Assembly: GCA_025345505.1 (NCBI GenBank)
Contig: JANVCC010000010.1
Coordinates: 40,338,660 to 40,402,659, forward strand
Source: Todiramphus chloris collaris
Taxonomy: Eukaryota; Chordata; Aves; Coraciiformes; Alcedinidae
Reading direction: 5' to 3'
Length of the DNA stretch: 64,000 nucleotides
Positions 23,111-36,100 of this stretch are shown here, one piece after another (position 1 is the stretch's first letter; each line of letters opens with the position of its first letter). The notes beneath the pieces are model-generated. The model had not been told where the DNA came from, searched no databases, and worked only from the letters and a program-made list of their open reading frames with translations. The translations under genes were made by a program, and so were the position numbers.

Positions 23111-24360
23111 TTTAATTGAAAAATGTGTATGGTAAAATACCACTGCTTTACAGGTTACCATGATTTTTGCTGTTTGATGATACTTTCAATGGTCTTCTCT
23201 AAAAGTCAGAGAAGAGACTGGGGCAATTCCATTGCCTGCAGTGAATTGGGAGTCTGGTGCCAAAACCAATGGGGAAATCATCTGAGAGATGAAGATTTAA
23301 CCATTGGGTGAAATAGCTGCTGATAATTACATGTTCAGGATAATGAATGCTGGTAGTTTCCATCAGCCTGTGGCTGTTTCGCTTTCAGGGAGAACTTGCC
23401 AAATTCAGGGCACAACGGCACAAGACCTCTCATGCGCAAATTGCTTTTTCTCTCACTGTACTCAGGTTGTTCTTACCCATTAGTATCTCAGGAAAACGTT
23501 TCCAAAGTGCTGGTGTGCTTCAGGAGTACAGATCTGTTTCAGAGAGATGACAGACAGGCAGGTTAGACACCAAATCCTATTAGTTGTAGGGCACCTGGAT
23601 ACCTTGGAAGCTTGGAAGGTGCTGGGGATTTCCACCAGTTTCTTTCCTTGCTTCCAGCCCACCAATTCACAGTCGGGCAGTAAGTGCAAGGCTGGTAGGG
23701 CACTCAGCCAGACATTTTCTAGCCTGTTCACCCATGTTTCGTTCACTGTGCTGGTAGCTCAGGACTCGGATTGTAGGTGCTCGAAGTTTACAGCAACTTA
23801 GCGAGGCTTTCACCACTGAGGGTGGAGACCCTGCACTGGAGCGTGGATATTTGTGGGGAGTCAGCAAAACTTTAGGGCCTTGTTTGAAATTAACTTTTTT
23901 AATTGGGGAAATGATGTTCTGCCCAGTCCTGCAAGTGGTGACAGTTGACAGTTTGGCTGCCATCAGGGCACTGCTCATGTTGCTCCAGGCTTATGCAACC
24001 ACAAAAAGTCCTTCTTGAATGAGAAAAGTCAGTGATCCTTGGAGTTGTTTATTTTAGCTACTGTAACTTCATATGATATTCCTCGTGTTTTCTAGGCCAG
24101 TCACCGTATAATGTATATGGAAGCAGTTTCTAAGGGTTACTCACTTGCTTATACAAACACTTCCTGATACTCAATTTGCTTTCTTTGCATCTCTGCTCAT
24201 CCTGCTCTCACCACATGGAAAATGCAGGACATACCATGTTCCCTAATCCTTTATTTTCCCCTTTGCCTGGCAGTTTTTTCACTACCTCCACCCCAAAACC
24301 TTTGTCTGGCTGATTTTACTCCTCCTTGCCTGAGAGCAGCCCACAAGTGGGTACAGAATG

Positions 24361-24410
24361 CACACACATGCACAGACACGCACACATGCGTACATACATA
24401 TATACATATG
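24361..24410 (+). repeat. Interrupted (CA)n/(ACAT)n microsatellite
   Basis: About 50 bp of alternating CACACA, CATGCG and TACATA units. The open frames that cross it are low-complexity artefacts. Confidence 0.8.
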
Positions 24411-25554
24411 TATTGTTTCCATGTGGACTGGGAGGACAACATGGTTTACATCATCGCACATCTGTTGCCCTGACCTTTTTAAATAGCTCACGTTAAGTTT
24501 CAGTGTTATTTTAGTTGGTCTTAGCAGCACCTTTGCAGTTGAATTTATATAGTATTTTATAGTTAGATTCTCTTCTTCCTGGTTCAACTATATTTCAGGG
24601 TAAAAATGTTGTGGGGAGAAAAAAAAAGAAAATTACTGTGCAATAAACCACTTTAATGTTAGAATTTCACTGTGTTATAAATAATACAATGTATAGATGA
24701 AGAACAGACTTTTGATTTACTACTGTCTGAATTAGTCATATATGGTAAATTTCTGTAAAGGGGTCATATTTGACTGAAGGTCTCTATTATTGTTGGCATT
24801 ACGTGATATGCTTTCCAGAACTGCTAGACTACTCGTGGCACTGGACCAATTTGTTATTTTGGGAGTAGATAAAGTCTTTGTTTAGCCTTCTGGCACCCAG
24901 TGTAGCTCTTAAAAATGGTTTTCTTTGTTTTGCTTTAGGTTTTCTGTTGCTCTTAAATCTGCTCCATTCTATGAGGTTTTGTCACAGCAGACAAGAGGCC
25001 CAAGTATTAGGTGTACTCTTTCTTGGATGTCTTCCCAGAAGGCTTAATTTCAGGTGGGTGGGAGGGGGACACATGCAGATAATGTACAATACTGTACTTC
25101 TGTGTTGCAATGTCAGCACTCCTGCATTCATCTAAGACCAGCAGCTGTCACTGCTGCTGATGTTCACTAGATGTCAGAGATGATTTTTATATTGTACCAT
25201 AGCACCTGGAGAAGTTGAATCATATTTTTTTTTCCACTTGTGTTACCTCATTGTGTACAACTCCAGTCAAATCCAGTAGAGTACTTGGACAGTTAAAGGA
25301 GAAGTGTGTTTATACCTGACTGTAAAGTATACTTGGTTCCTGATTTTAAGGTTACCGGACCTACATGTTTACGCAGCTCTGGCATGGATGTCATCTCAGG
25401 GAGTGAAGGATGCCCAAGGCCAGATAGGATCCCAAGGAAAATGTTCCTGCCCCACAGCCATTGCTGTGCTTAGTACATAGGCAGGGTTGTTCCCAGAGAA
25501 ATACCATTGCCAGCTTCCCTGAAGGCAACTTGTGGTGCTATTGTGCATGGTAAC

Positions 25555-25625
25555 CTTGCAATTAGAGCAGTTGAAAAGAGCCTGAGAAACCCGGGTTTAA
25601 TTCTCTTCCCAGGTTGAGAGTATAC
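25555..25625 (+). repeat. Possible tRNA-derived CORE-SINE (MIR-like) 5' part
   Basis: ATTAGAGCAG followed by CCTGAGAAACCCGGGTTTAA and TTCTCTTCCCAGG resembles the tRNA-related head of amniote MIR-type SINEs, where a degenerate B box (GGTTCRANTCC) is expected; here it reads GGTTTAATTCT. It is heavily diverged. Confidence 0.35.
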
Positions 25626-26545
25626 CAGCGGTCCCAGAGGACTGTCCCCCTTGCCAGGCTCCGAACTCCCCCGTGAGAGTGGGGCTGCCAGGTGTGGGTG
25701 CAGAAGAGGGGGAGAGCCTGCGCTGTTGGCGTGAGGGTTTGTCCACTCTGCTCTTCCTTATGCCCAGGGCAGCTTTAGTTCACCACTCAGACACCACTCC
25801 CTGTAAGAGCACCCTAGTAGGTACCCAGGTGAACAGGGAGCCCAGGGGTCCCCCACAAGGGGAGTCCATCCCTGAAGCAGTACTAACATGAAGCTGCTCC
25901 AGCCTCCCTCCTCCATAAACTTGCTCTGCAGGTCCAGGAGTGCCCCCAGCCTGGCCTGGACCATTTCTGTGGGCACCGATCAGAAAAGTGGGACTTCATG
26001 CCATAGGAGTCCTGAGCAAGGGCTCTGATCAGTTAGTGGATCAGCTGTTACCCATCCGTCTCTTCCAGCTGTGGTTTAAAAGAGAAGCAGGCACCTTGCT
26101 CTATTTTTGAAAGCCAAGTGCAAAGGAAGGGAGGTTCATGAGGCCAGCCCATAGCCAGGGTCCAGGCTGAAGGCTGCCTTTTGCCTCCTGGTTTCTATCT
26201 CTGTAGTAACCCACTGCGTGTGTGAGCTGAGCAGGGCTCTGCCTCCTCTGTGTTTACTGAGGCACCTGTGTGCACCATATATACAGCCTAAGCGCCAAGC
26301 TGTAGGGGTCCAAGCATCTGTGCTGGCCCCAGGTCTGTGGACTTGATCCCAGCTGATGCTTTCATCCTGTTACACAGCTGGGACAGGGTCTTGTGCAGCT
26401 CAAGATGTCAGTAGGCTCCACTGATTTACAGTCTGGAGCAGTTTGCTGGATTTAGGCTCCATACCTACAGTATTTTTATTGAGAATGTTCCCAAGAATGG
26501 GGTTTTTTTGGTCAGGGCTGAAGTAAGCTCCCTGGTAAAATGCAC

Positions 26546-26783
26546 ACTTAAGGGTGTACATTAGACCAGACACTAGGAAAAAATTCTTCACTGAAAGAGC
26601 GGTGAGATATTGGAACGGGCTGCCCAGGAAGGTGGTTGAGTCGCCATTCCTGGATGTATTTAAGCATTGCTAAGATGTGGTGTTAGATATGGTCTAGGGG
26701 TGAACTTGTAGAGTAGGGTTAATGGTTGGACACGATGATCCCAAGGGTCTTTTCCAACCTAAATGGTTCTGTGATTCTGTGAT
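26546..26783 (+). mobile_element. CR1 LINE, 3'-end fragment
   Basis: About 240 bp matching the CR1 3' region in order: AGGAAAAAATTCTTCACTGA, GGGCTGCCCAGGAAGGTGGT, GGTTGGACACGATGATC, GGTCTTTTCCAACCTAAATG, ending in GTTCTGTGATTCTGTGAT, the CR1-type tandem 3' tail. CR1 is the main avian LINE and most copies are 5'-truncated like this one. No coding capacity remains. Confidence 0.93.
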
Positions 26784-29101
26784 CAGCTTGAATGAATCTT
26801 AAGTAGGTTCCCTTAATAACTCTGTAGAACAGGACTGTAACCTCAGGAGCCAATTTCACTGCCTCTGCTCAGGCATCAGAGTTGGTGGGATGAACAGGCT
26901 GGTATTGCCACACTATGGCTCAGGTCTTGGAGTCATGTGAGGATTTCAGGCTTTGATTCTCCATGAAAGATGTGGAAACCCATTTGGATGTATAGCACAG
27001 AAATTACACTGTGCTGCCTTTCTGTACTCACCTGCCATGGCCTGTTTTCTAGATGGTAGACTCAGAACATTTATGCATTTGAGACTCATAAAATATCTTG
27101 CACTCCTCAGCTTTTCTAACTGAAGCACTTCCATATTTTCTCAAAGCACTTTTTAAAATCAATATGTTTCCAGGAGTCCAGTTTTCCAGGAGACGGCTCC
27201 TCAATCATCTTGAGTACCAAGTTACATTGCAAAAGGCCCAACTCAGCAAACACAAACCCACAGATTTACCTTAAGTCCCAGGAGAGCCTCGCTGAGTACA
27301 ATTCTGGCTTGCATTAGCATGTGTTTGAAGAGACTGAACACACAGACCTGATGCTGGAAATATTTATGACAGTTTGGCAGCATTTGTTTGGAAATGTCAC
27401 TCCAGCAGCGTGTGGATCACACTCCAGCCCTCAGGTGAGCAGCAAGTGGGTGTCGTGGGTGTCACTGGTGCCCTGTGCTGCAGGTGCTCTGATAATAAGA
27501 ATTTCAATTCTTTGCAGAGGGATGAGAGAGAGAGAGCTCTGAAATTCTGTTGTGGATGAAAACATGTTTCAGCAAAAGGCAAATTTTATTCAGCATGTGC
27601 CCGGTCTGTACAATTCAGGTGTCTAAATAGCAGGTTGCAGTGTTACTTAAAATGTAGGGCTGTAGTCCTTCATCAGTGGTTGCTCCAGGCTCAGGCAACT
27701 GTATCTCCTGAAAACTCAGCTGAAGGAGCTGATGTGCATAGTGCTGTTGCACAGGTACCTGTAGTACCACCACATCCCTGTTCTCCTGAGTCACAGTCAC
27801 AGTCAGGAGACTCCTGACTGCCCCGTGCCCTCCCCTTTTGGGGTGTCTGAAAGGGAGGACGTACTCCACCATCCTTGTATATAACTTCTTGATCCTGGAG
27901 CCAAGGCTTTGAAATCTCTCAGAGATGTCATTTGGGTTGTTTGTAACTCAAGTTAAGTGATGGGACAGGGAGTGTTGGATGTGAAGATGAGAAAGATCAT
28001 TCAAAGAGTGCAATCAGTTAGCTCATGGGGGCAGTCTGGTGAGCATCCTGTCAATGAGGGTCTGTAAGGTACATGTGTATGCTATTCCTGGCCAGATCCT
28101 ACTATTCGCTCAGACAGGCTGTTAACATCGGAGGGTTTGTCTGTATGATGTCTGTAAAGAGTGAGAGCATCAGTATTTGATGTCTCATAGTGATGTCTCA
28201 AAGCTGTAAGGCTTTACAAAAGAATGCATTTTGTAAAACAATTTGAAGGACAAAAAGGGGGTGAGGAGTTGGACAGAAAGGCAAGTCTCTTGTTCTGTAG
28301 CTAGCATGGTTTTAACACAGAAAGGCATTATGGGTACAAGAAGACTCAGCTTCTTTTTGATTCAGTGTTTTGGCCAACTCATCACTTTGCTTGTTTTTGT
28401 CTGAGTGGCGGCAGTGGCTTGTTTGCATGGTCATCATTGGCTCATCAATTTTACTCAATTCTTTGGCATTTTCAAAGGGCCCAATTAAGGCCATTTCCCT
28501 CAACTTCATCATTAGGGACAGTACTCAGTTTGTGCTCTCCAATTACATGCCAAATCTGGAGCAGCCATCACACATTTAGGACTTGTGTGTAGCCTCCTTC
28601 TGTGGAACTGGGATTTCTCCTGTCTGTTGAAGAAAAGTTTTCTATCTGACTTGAATTTGCCCACACCTAGAATGATACTCAAGAGACAACTGGAACCCAT
28701 GTTTCTTTTATCTTAAATAGATCTTCACAAACATCTGCCATAAGGGAGCTTTTGAATTAGTGGGAGCAGGGGCAAACAGCATTCCACTGGGAGCACTCTG
28801 TAGTACATGAGAACATTCTGTAATGCATAGGATTTGGGTCTTAATTTGAGGTTCAGTCGAAAGAAAGGTGTCAAAATATTGATCTTTCCAAACTGTATGC
28901 AGTGTATGTTAGAGATGGCTGCTGAAATTTTACTTCGGTCTGCAGCAGGTTTGCTGATACAAGTCGCTAATATAAATATTACCAAAAGGTTCATTTTTCT
29001 CCTTCAGTGTGTCAGCTTTGTGTGCTGGAGGTTTCAATTTCATATTTTGTTCCTGAATATTACTTACAAAAAATACACATTAAATGGGTTGCCTTTTTGG
29101 C

Positions 29102-29115
29102 TATATATATATATA
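29102..29115 (+). repeat. (TA)7 microsatellite
   Basis: Seven uninterrupted TA units followed by TCTATATG. Confidence 0.8.
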
Positions 29116-31420
29116 TCTATATGTTATGGTGTGGTCAGTGATGTTTATTGACCAAAGCTACAGCATGGGTCAAAGTCATGTCAAATTGCAAGTGAAGATT
29201 CTTTATACCCTTTAACAGGAAAGTAATGCTGAAAGAATATTGCTACTGTTCTACGGTAGCTGGCAATGGATGCATTCTCCTACTTGAAGATTTCTCAGTG
29301 TCTTCTTTTTGCAGGGAAGTTAAATGTATTATAGTTTTCAGATTGGATGAGAGATGTGTGGACATCTTCCTCTTTGCTCTGCCTATAAACATGGCTCCTC
29401 AGGAAGTTAGGATCAAAGAGCAAATATGAAGCTTCATCTTTGCTTTGTTTCTTAATGAATTAAACAAGTTCTTTTCTCTTGTCCTGCACTCTGGCAGAGC
29501 TGAAATGCAGGAACAAAGGATGTGGTAATGGCTGTTTTTCAGTAACAGATTACTCTCTTTTTGCTTTTTCCCAGCTCACCTATTTGTTTCAAATATATCT
29601 ATCCATTTCCCTAAGTAATGGTAACTACGTTTAATTGCAAATACTGAGATAATAACATAGCTAAGAATGGAAATTCAGATAGGCCCAAGTTATGGTGTAT
29701 GAGCAATAACTGTAATTCTGCTACAGCAAATTTGTTTTAAACAATTGAGCAGCCACAGTGATACACGTCATCCTTTTACGAATTTTCTTGGAGAAAAAAA
29801 TACTCAATGCATTTTTTCAGTATTCATCTGGGTTTGGTTCTGAGTTATGGAGAAGCTGGATCCTACTTGTGCCTCTGCTACCCATTTCAGCAGGTCACCT
29901 CAGTGTAAAGCACTGGGACTTATCTCACATTAATATATTGATATATGCCCAGGACCACATGTACCTTCCCCACATGCTGTGTACAAATATCCTGTGGTGA
30001 ATAAACGCCATTCCGAGCATCCCATCAGATGCAATCATTAACAGAACTGATTTTGGATGAGGCAATGACCTCGGGCTTCCCTTTGCATCCATGAAACAAG
30101 CTTTTGCCTTTGAAAACTTGAATGAGAAGCTCATGTGCCAGTAGATTTCCACGTTGAATAAATGCAGGAGAGAAGGGAAAGTAAGTACAACAACAGATGT
30201 AGGTAAGGGGTTTATAGCCCAGAAGGAGCAATGAAAGTTTTAGAATGTGGACATTTTTTCCCCACTGCAGTGTTATGACCGTCATATATTGTAAAAGGGA
30301 AGATGATTACACTGTAGCTGTTACTATAATGTTATAAAATGGATGGGATAGTATCTTTCAAGGAGACTATCAAATGATTCAGTAGCGTGGATAACTATCT
30401 GTGGATTTTTCTGCATGACAAGTCCAAGTTGTAATAACAGCTTGGGAATAATGATGCTATATTTTTCCATTAAAGAAAGTTTTATTTCTGGAACCTTGAC
30501 AGATTTTTCAAGTAACGTAGACTTTTCTTACCACTGAAGCCCACGTCTTTATTACAAAGCCAAACTGTTCTCTCAGAAACCACATTATGCATGTTGTAAC
30601 AGTACTCTCCCACGGACGATGAACACTTAGAACATATTTTTCTATGTAAATCATCCATTCACTTAAAACTAAACTCTCTATTAAACAAAATACAACCATG
30701 TGACTAGTTTTGTAGGTTTGTATTCCAGCTCTCCTTTTCATTAGACTAGTAACATTTTACTGCTATTTCAAATCATTTTCTGGTGATTGCATCATTTTTC
30801 CCCTTTACCCTCTCCCCCTTCGTTTTCTTTTCAACATAATATAAACCAGTTTCCATCCACACTTTGTTGCAAGCACACCTAAGTAAAATAAATGACCAAG
30901 AAATGGTCCTGCTATGGGATGAATGCAAATAGATCTGTAGTGCTCCTTGAAACCTGTGGTCACACAGCTGCATGTAAAGTTGCCTGTCTTTGCTGGCTAA
31001 AGCCCTTAAAGAGAAACAAATCCATCATTACAATCCCTGACACTGATCACTGAAGTAAACAGAGTCTCTGCAATTTTTTTATGCTTTCCCTTAAAACTAG
31101 AAGGTTACGAGGGAGCATGAAAAACGCATGTTGTTGTTGTAAGGCTGGCACTCTGGGTGAGCATCCATCACCAGATGCTAACCCTCGCCACTGGTGATAA
31201 CAGCTTTTCATGGGTATTATCTGTCCATTTCACAGCCTCAGATAAAAGGTAAACAAGATCCCAAGTTCCAGGAGTGATTAGTTTTGATAATTGTTCTGCT
31301 GCTTGCTTTGTGCAATTTACTTCTATAAATACACACTAGGGGAATCATTTGTCTAGTGTACCATGGCACTGTAATTTCCTATATAATTTCATCCAATTGC
31401 TGCAGGAACTCATTTGAGCA

Positions 31421-31450
31421 ATTGTTAATTAATCATTAACAATGATTAAC
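31421..31450. promoter_or_regulatory. HNF1/homeodomain-like palindromic cluster
   Basis: ATTGTTAAT (31421-31429) and ATTAACAAT (31435-31443) are perfect inverted arms around TAATC. Within this, ATTAATCATTAAC (31428-31440) matches the HNF1 consensus GTTAATNATTAAC at 12 of 13 positions, and a further half-site ATTAAC follows (31445-31450). No gene is nearby, so a distal regulatory role is speculative. Confidence 0.35.
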
Positions 31451-31657
31451 CTTGGGTAGCAATGATTGCTAATCAAGATTTCCATGCTGCATTTTTAATT
31501 TCTGAAGGTTCTTCATTAATCAAATTAGTAACAATTTTTTTGTTATTTGAGCAAAAGAAACAGTATGCATCCCATCCATTCAAAGGAACTGTTAGAAACA
31601 TCTTTGTCTTTAAAATCTTTGCACGCCTTCTCTCTGGCTGTTGTAAAAGTGAGAGGC

Positions 31658-31737
31658 TTTTTTTTTTTTTTTTTTTATTTTTTTTTAAATCTTTTTCTTT
31701 TTATTTTTTAAAAGTTTTTTGTTTTTTTTTTTTTTTT
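31658..31737 (+). repeat. T-rich low-complexity tract
   Basis: About 80 bp made almost wholly of T with a few A, C and G interruptions. There is no LINE or SINE body immediately upstream that would make it a retroposon tail. Confidence 0.85.
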
Positions 31738-32989
31738 GCATAATTTACTTGAAAATATTTTGCAGTTTAAATTAACAATGCTTTCCCGTTGTTCATGCTA
31801 CTGGCAATTATGCTGTTGGGAACAACCATGAAAGTAGTGACACTACTCCAACTATTTCCCTCATGGTTAATCTTCTTTGCCTCATATCTCATGGCTTCAA
31901 AAAAAACCCAACCAGCTATTTGTAATGCTTTTAATGCCACCTTTTTTCTCAATGATGTAGCTAATAATAATCTATTTTTTTGTTAGTGTACCCTTGTGGC
32001 TCATCAGCATCATGCTTGTAGATGAGGTAGATGTTGCTGCATCAAGACTTTGTGCACCACTGCAATAGAGGTACATTTAATTTTCTTTTGCCCTGCAGTG
32101 GTTTTGCAATGTCCCCTTGGAAAGAAAAAAGTGGTGCAGCCCATGGATGATGTGCAGATGGAAACCTTCCCTTAGGAAGAAAGGCCAACCAGGTGTCACC
32201 GCTCTCCTTCCACAAATTTACCAGCCATCCTTGATAGCAACGGCGGTGGGAAGGAAAGACCAAGAGTGGAGTAGAGCTGCAGCTAGGCTCCACCAAACCT
32301 CCAGCACGGACCTTCACCCTCTGTAGCTTGGCCAGAGTGCATTAGCCAGACCCTGTACTTCCTGTCCCATATGGGAGTTTAGGTAACCACGTGGGACAAA
32401 TCAGACTTGCAAAAGTCAAAGATTTCCCACTTCTGAGGTGTGATGGAGAAGCAGTCCAGAAGCTGCTGTGTTTACAGCGAGGTGTTTGCAGGCACTGGGA
32501 GGAGGAAGACAGGCTCCCTAAACTCCTGGCTTCCAGCTCAGCTGGAGGAGAGCAGCTCCCAGGTGTGTGCCTTCAACTCTGGCCAGGACCAAAGAGACTA
32601 ATAATTAACTCACAGAACCGTGTGTGAACAAGAAAAAAGCAGCATATTTGAACACCATCTCCATCCATCTCAACCAGCTTCCGTGATGCTGGAGTGAGCT
32701 GCAGGACCCTGCCAGGCCAGGTTTGTTCTTATCAGGGTGTGACCCGCCAGCCCCGGGTTGCAGAGATTAGTCACTCTATCACTGCATTTGCTGAGATAAA
32801 CTGCTCACACACTCACCTCACAAGGAGCTGTAAAGATTAAGGTTGGCAAATTGAGCTCCCTGATGGTGAAAATGCTACTGAATGGTGCTAAATTTTTATC
32901 ACCACTGCTTGCTGCACAAATACTGACTATTATGTTTATTATTAAAATATGTTTCCCATAAAGCTGCAGATTGCAAGGCCGTGAATAGT

Positions 32990-33180
32990 ATCTGGCTGAA
33001 ATCAGGGCGATCTTATTTCAAGGAATTCCAAAGGAATGAACTATAATTAGCCACTAACTGCAAAGAAGCTTTGATAAAAGCCCTGAACAGATTCCCAACA
33101 GCGCATGTTTTCCAGAGCCCGCCTGGTAATTTTCAATAAAACCCGAGAACAATATGACCATTAACTTTCCTGTTAAATGT
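32990..33180. promoter_or_regulatory. Candidate conserved noncoding element
   Basis: A repeat-free block with packed binding-site-like words: GGAATTCC and GGAATG (TEAD-like), CTATAATTAGC, GAAGCTTTGATAAAAG (TCF/SOX-like) and TTTTCAATAAAACC. No open frame runs through it. Conservation is untested. Confidence 0.2.
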
Positions 33181-36100
33181 CATCCAGATTGGTTCATATC
33201 ATTCTTCACTGCACTGCGTCTTTTCTATGTGTGTGTTCATAATTTATGGTGTGTGGCCACATTTGGGCTTGCTCAGTTATACATCCGTGGAAAAACATTA
33301 GATGAAGGTCAAATGAAGCCCACAAGGGATGGGTGATTGCCTTTCCCATTTGACACATCTTTAAGAAGTACAAAATTTATCTTGTAGCTTGTGGGTTCGT
33401 TTGCAGACAGACTGCATCTGCACAAATCGCTTCCCATATAAAGGTTTAAAAATGTGCAATAGGTTCTCTCTTGAAGCAGACAAGGTCATGAGCAGTGATA
33501 GCATTTGGTTGCACAGTGAACCGCATGGTGATAGCTTCTGGCAGTGTCTGCAGTGGCGTGCATGTGCACTGCTTCCTTGGTGAGTCTGCTGGAGAAGGAG
33601 AAAGCAAAGTCTGGCCCCTGGCTGAGCAGCTTGGAATTGGTCAGGACATCTGCCCTTGCCCTGGCACGTCTGTTGCTTCATTAGAAGGTTATTGGTGGGA
33701 GACCTGATTCAAGACCCACTGTGGTCTGTGGAGACTTCCACTGGCCTACTGAGATTTTTCTCTTTATGCTAGGACATGCTAAATAATGTTATATACTTGC
33801 TGAAAGAAACTCACCTTTTCATGCTTGGCTAATGTTGTTTGAAGGCTGTAAATGTTCAGAAAGTTACCAGCTTTTTGTGAGGCTATGCTGAAGGTTTCCC
33901 AATCATAACAACACTGTTTCATTATTGTGAGAACTTATACAAGGTACAATAATCAATATCAGATGACTTAAGTTATCAGCCAAACAAGAAGACTACTGGA
34001 TAGTTGAAACAATTTGTGATACCTTATGGGAAAGTTAATTGTTCAAATTATCTGTCAAATACTGCAAATTTACAGACAATTAGGAAAATATTTTAAATAT
34101 TTTGTCATCATGAAAGATCTATGTCTATACACAATGTTATTTTAAATATTTCAGCTGGCTCATATTTAACTTACTCTGTGTAGATGGCCTGGTTTTGTCC
34201 TATTGACGGAGGAAGTAACAAATGTATGTATGTGCTCTGATTCCCCAATTCCCTATTGAATAAAATATATTAAAAAGTAAAGGACAATCTTTAAGGCAGG
34301 TCCTGCTGCACAGTTAGTTCTCTTAAGAAGATTATCAAGAAGATCAGCATCCCCATCCTAGCTGTGCTAGTATCCCAGCTGCCAGTTGCTGAAAAGCTGG
34401 GATCTCCCCTCACGTATGGAGAAGTCATTAAAAATATATCATTACTGACATTTTAAGTTGCCTGAATTAGGCGATGTCCTGATATTGCCTATGCTGGAAG
34501 ATGCGCGTGATATTCATTAAGACAAATCCATTGCTGACATAAAGCCACAGAAAGAAATGCAATTAACTCTGAAGATCTAGAAAGGCCTTCAGCCCAAGAC
34601 TTTTTATTTAAAAAAAAAAAAAAATCAGATATTATCTTTTTGTGTTTAAATGCCAAAGAGTAAGGGTTTTTTCTGTGCTCTGCTTTAAAGTGTCCTCTCC
34701 ACCTCATGACTTTGGTGTGGCTACCACTCTGTCCAGCAGTATGACAGACTGAAGGTGCCAAAGAGAAATTTTGAATGTTTGAGTCTCTCTGACTTGAAAT
34801 GCTGAACAATGTCAGATACGGAAGTATTTTTGGTCAAAAATAACCTGCAGCTTGTTATACAATGAAGCCTCTTCAAGAACTATTGTATGGAAAAAAATGG
34901 CTTGGGCCCAAGAAAAACACTGACACTGCTGGGGCATGTTGGCCTGTTTTTTCTATGGATGAAGATGTGACCAGGTACAGCAGAAGGCCTTACCAGGAGA
35001 GGACAGCATGCTCTTCTTGGGGACAGCAATTTTCCTCCTGCATTAAGTTACGGAAGCTGGTTTGTGGGCTACAGCTGAAGAGACAGTGTAGCTCTGGTTT
35101 CTGAAAGCTTCTGCCCAGATGGACATGCCAGATTTCACTGTGTATTTGAATATTCAGTTAAATGACATCTCAAGTTTCCTAAAATACCTGAAAATATGGT
35201 GTGGACTGTCTTCACATACTTGATCAAAGATGTGTATCTTACCCATGGCATCTGCCAAGATAAAGACCAAATATTTGAAAATTGGTGCAAGTGTTAGCAA
35301 CTGGTCCTTTTTAATAGAAAATCCACTGTAGATGCAATTCCAGGCTCAGGCACAAAGTGAAGATAGCACAGGTCTGGCAGACCTGCTGGGCTGAAAGGGG
35401 CAGATCATGTGCATCAGCTTCCCCTGGTTGCATTGCAGCCTGTGAGTAGACCACTGAGGACAAGCGTTCAGTGTGGTATTTATTGAACTGAAGCAGTCAA
35501 GGGGTAATTACATATTGCTGTTTGACAACTTTAGTCCAATAATGGGGAAAAAATAAGCAAACAAAACTCTATAATAAAACCTGTGATTAAACAAAAACCT
35601 GGTTTTCATCCAGACAAATCCCAAATCAACATCTGAATTCTCAGAAAGAAAGCAACCAAGAAGATGCTTATAGTTTCAAATATTTATGCTAAAAAATATG
35701 GATAGCTACAGTCAGGATCTTCATTTTTGCTAATTTATGTCCTTTTGTGTAATAAGATATTTTTAAATGACTCACATTTGACAACTTTATAGAAGAGCTA
35801 TAATTTCTTTTCTTCTTTCCTCACTGTGCTTTGCAAAGTCACATTACACTTCAACGTTTAAAGCATAGATAGGATTTGGCAGTACTTCACACATAATGTA
35901 CTTTTCAAGAGCAGAAATAATAAATCCCCAGGAAATTGCTATTTTTTCTGTTATTGTCCATTAGATCCATGGAAAGGGAAAAAATACACTGCAAAGTTGC
36001 TAAAAGATCCACCAGACCAATCTGCTTTTTAAACACAGAGGAAATTTCAGTGACATGATTTCTGCAAGTAGGAAATTTTGAATCTAAGAAAATTTAATTT

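Larger units (their letters stand above)
12571..26545. other. Intergenic interval upstream of CSRP2, no gene recognised
   Basis: About 14 kb upstream of the CSRP2 promoter. All open frames are short and fit chance; none matches a protein family I recognise. Contents are AT-rich unique sequence, ATACAT-type simple sequence near 14,448-14,515, a T run at about 18,267-18,281, a two-copy tandem duplication at 20.3 kb, a motif-dense AT-rich block at 22.74-23.11 kb, an ACAC/ATAC microsatellite at 24.36 kb and weak CORE-SINE traces. By synteny this is the CSRP2-E2F7 spacer. Confidence 0.7.

Noticed and set aside
28140..28200. Repeated GATGTCTCA/TGATGTCT words
   Set aside because: Very short local repeats without array structure; not a CRISPR or satellite.
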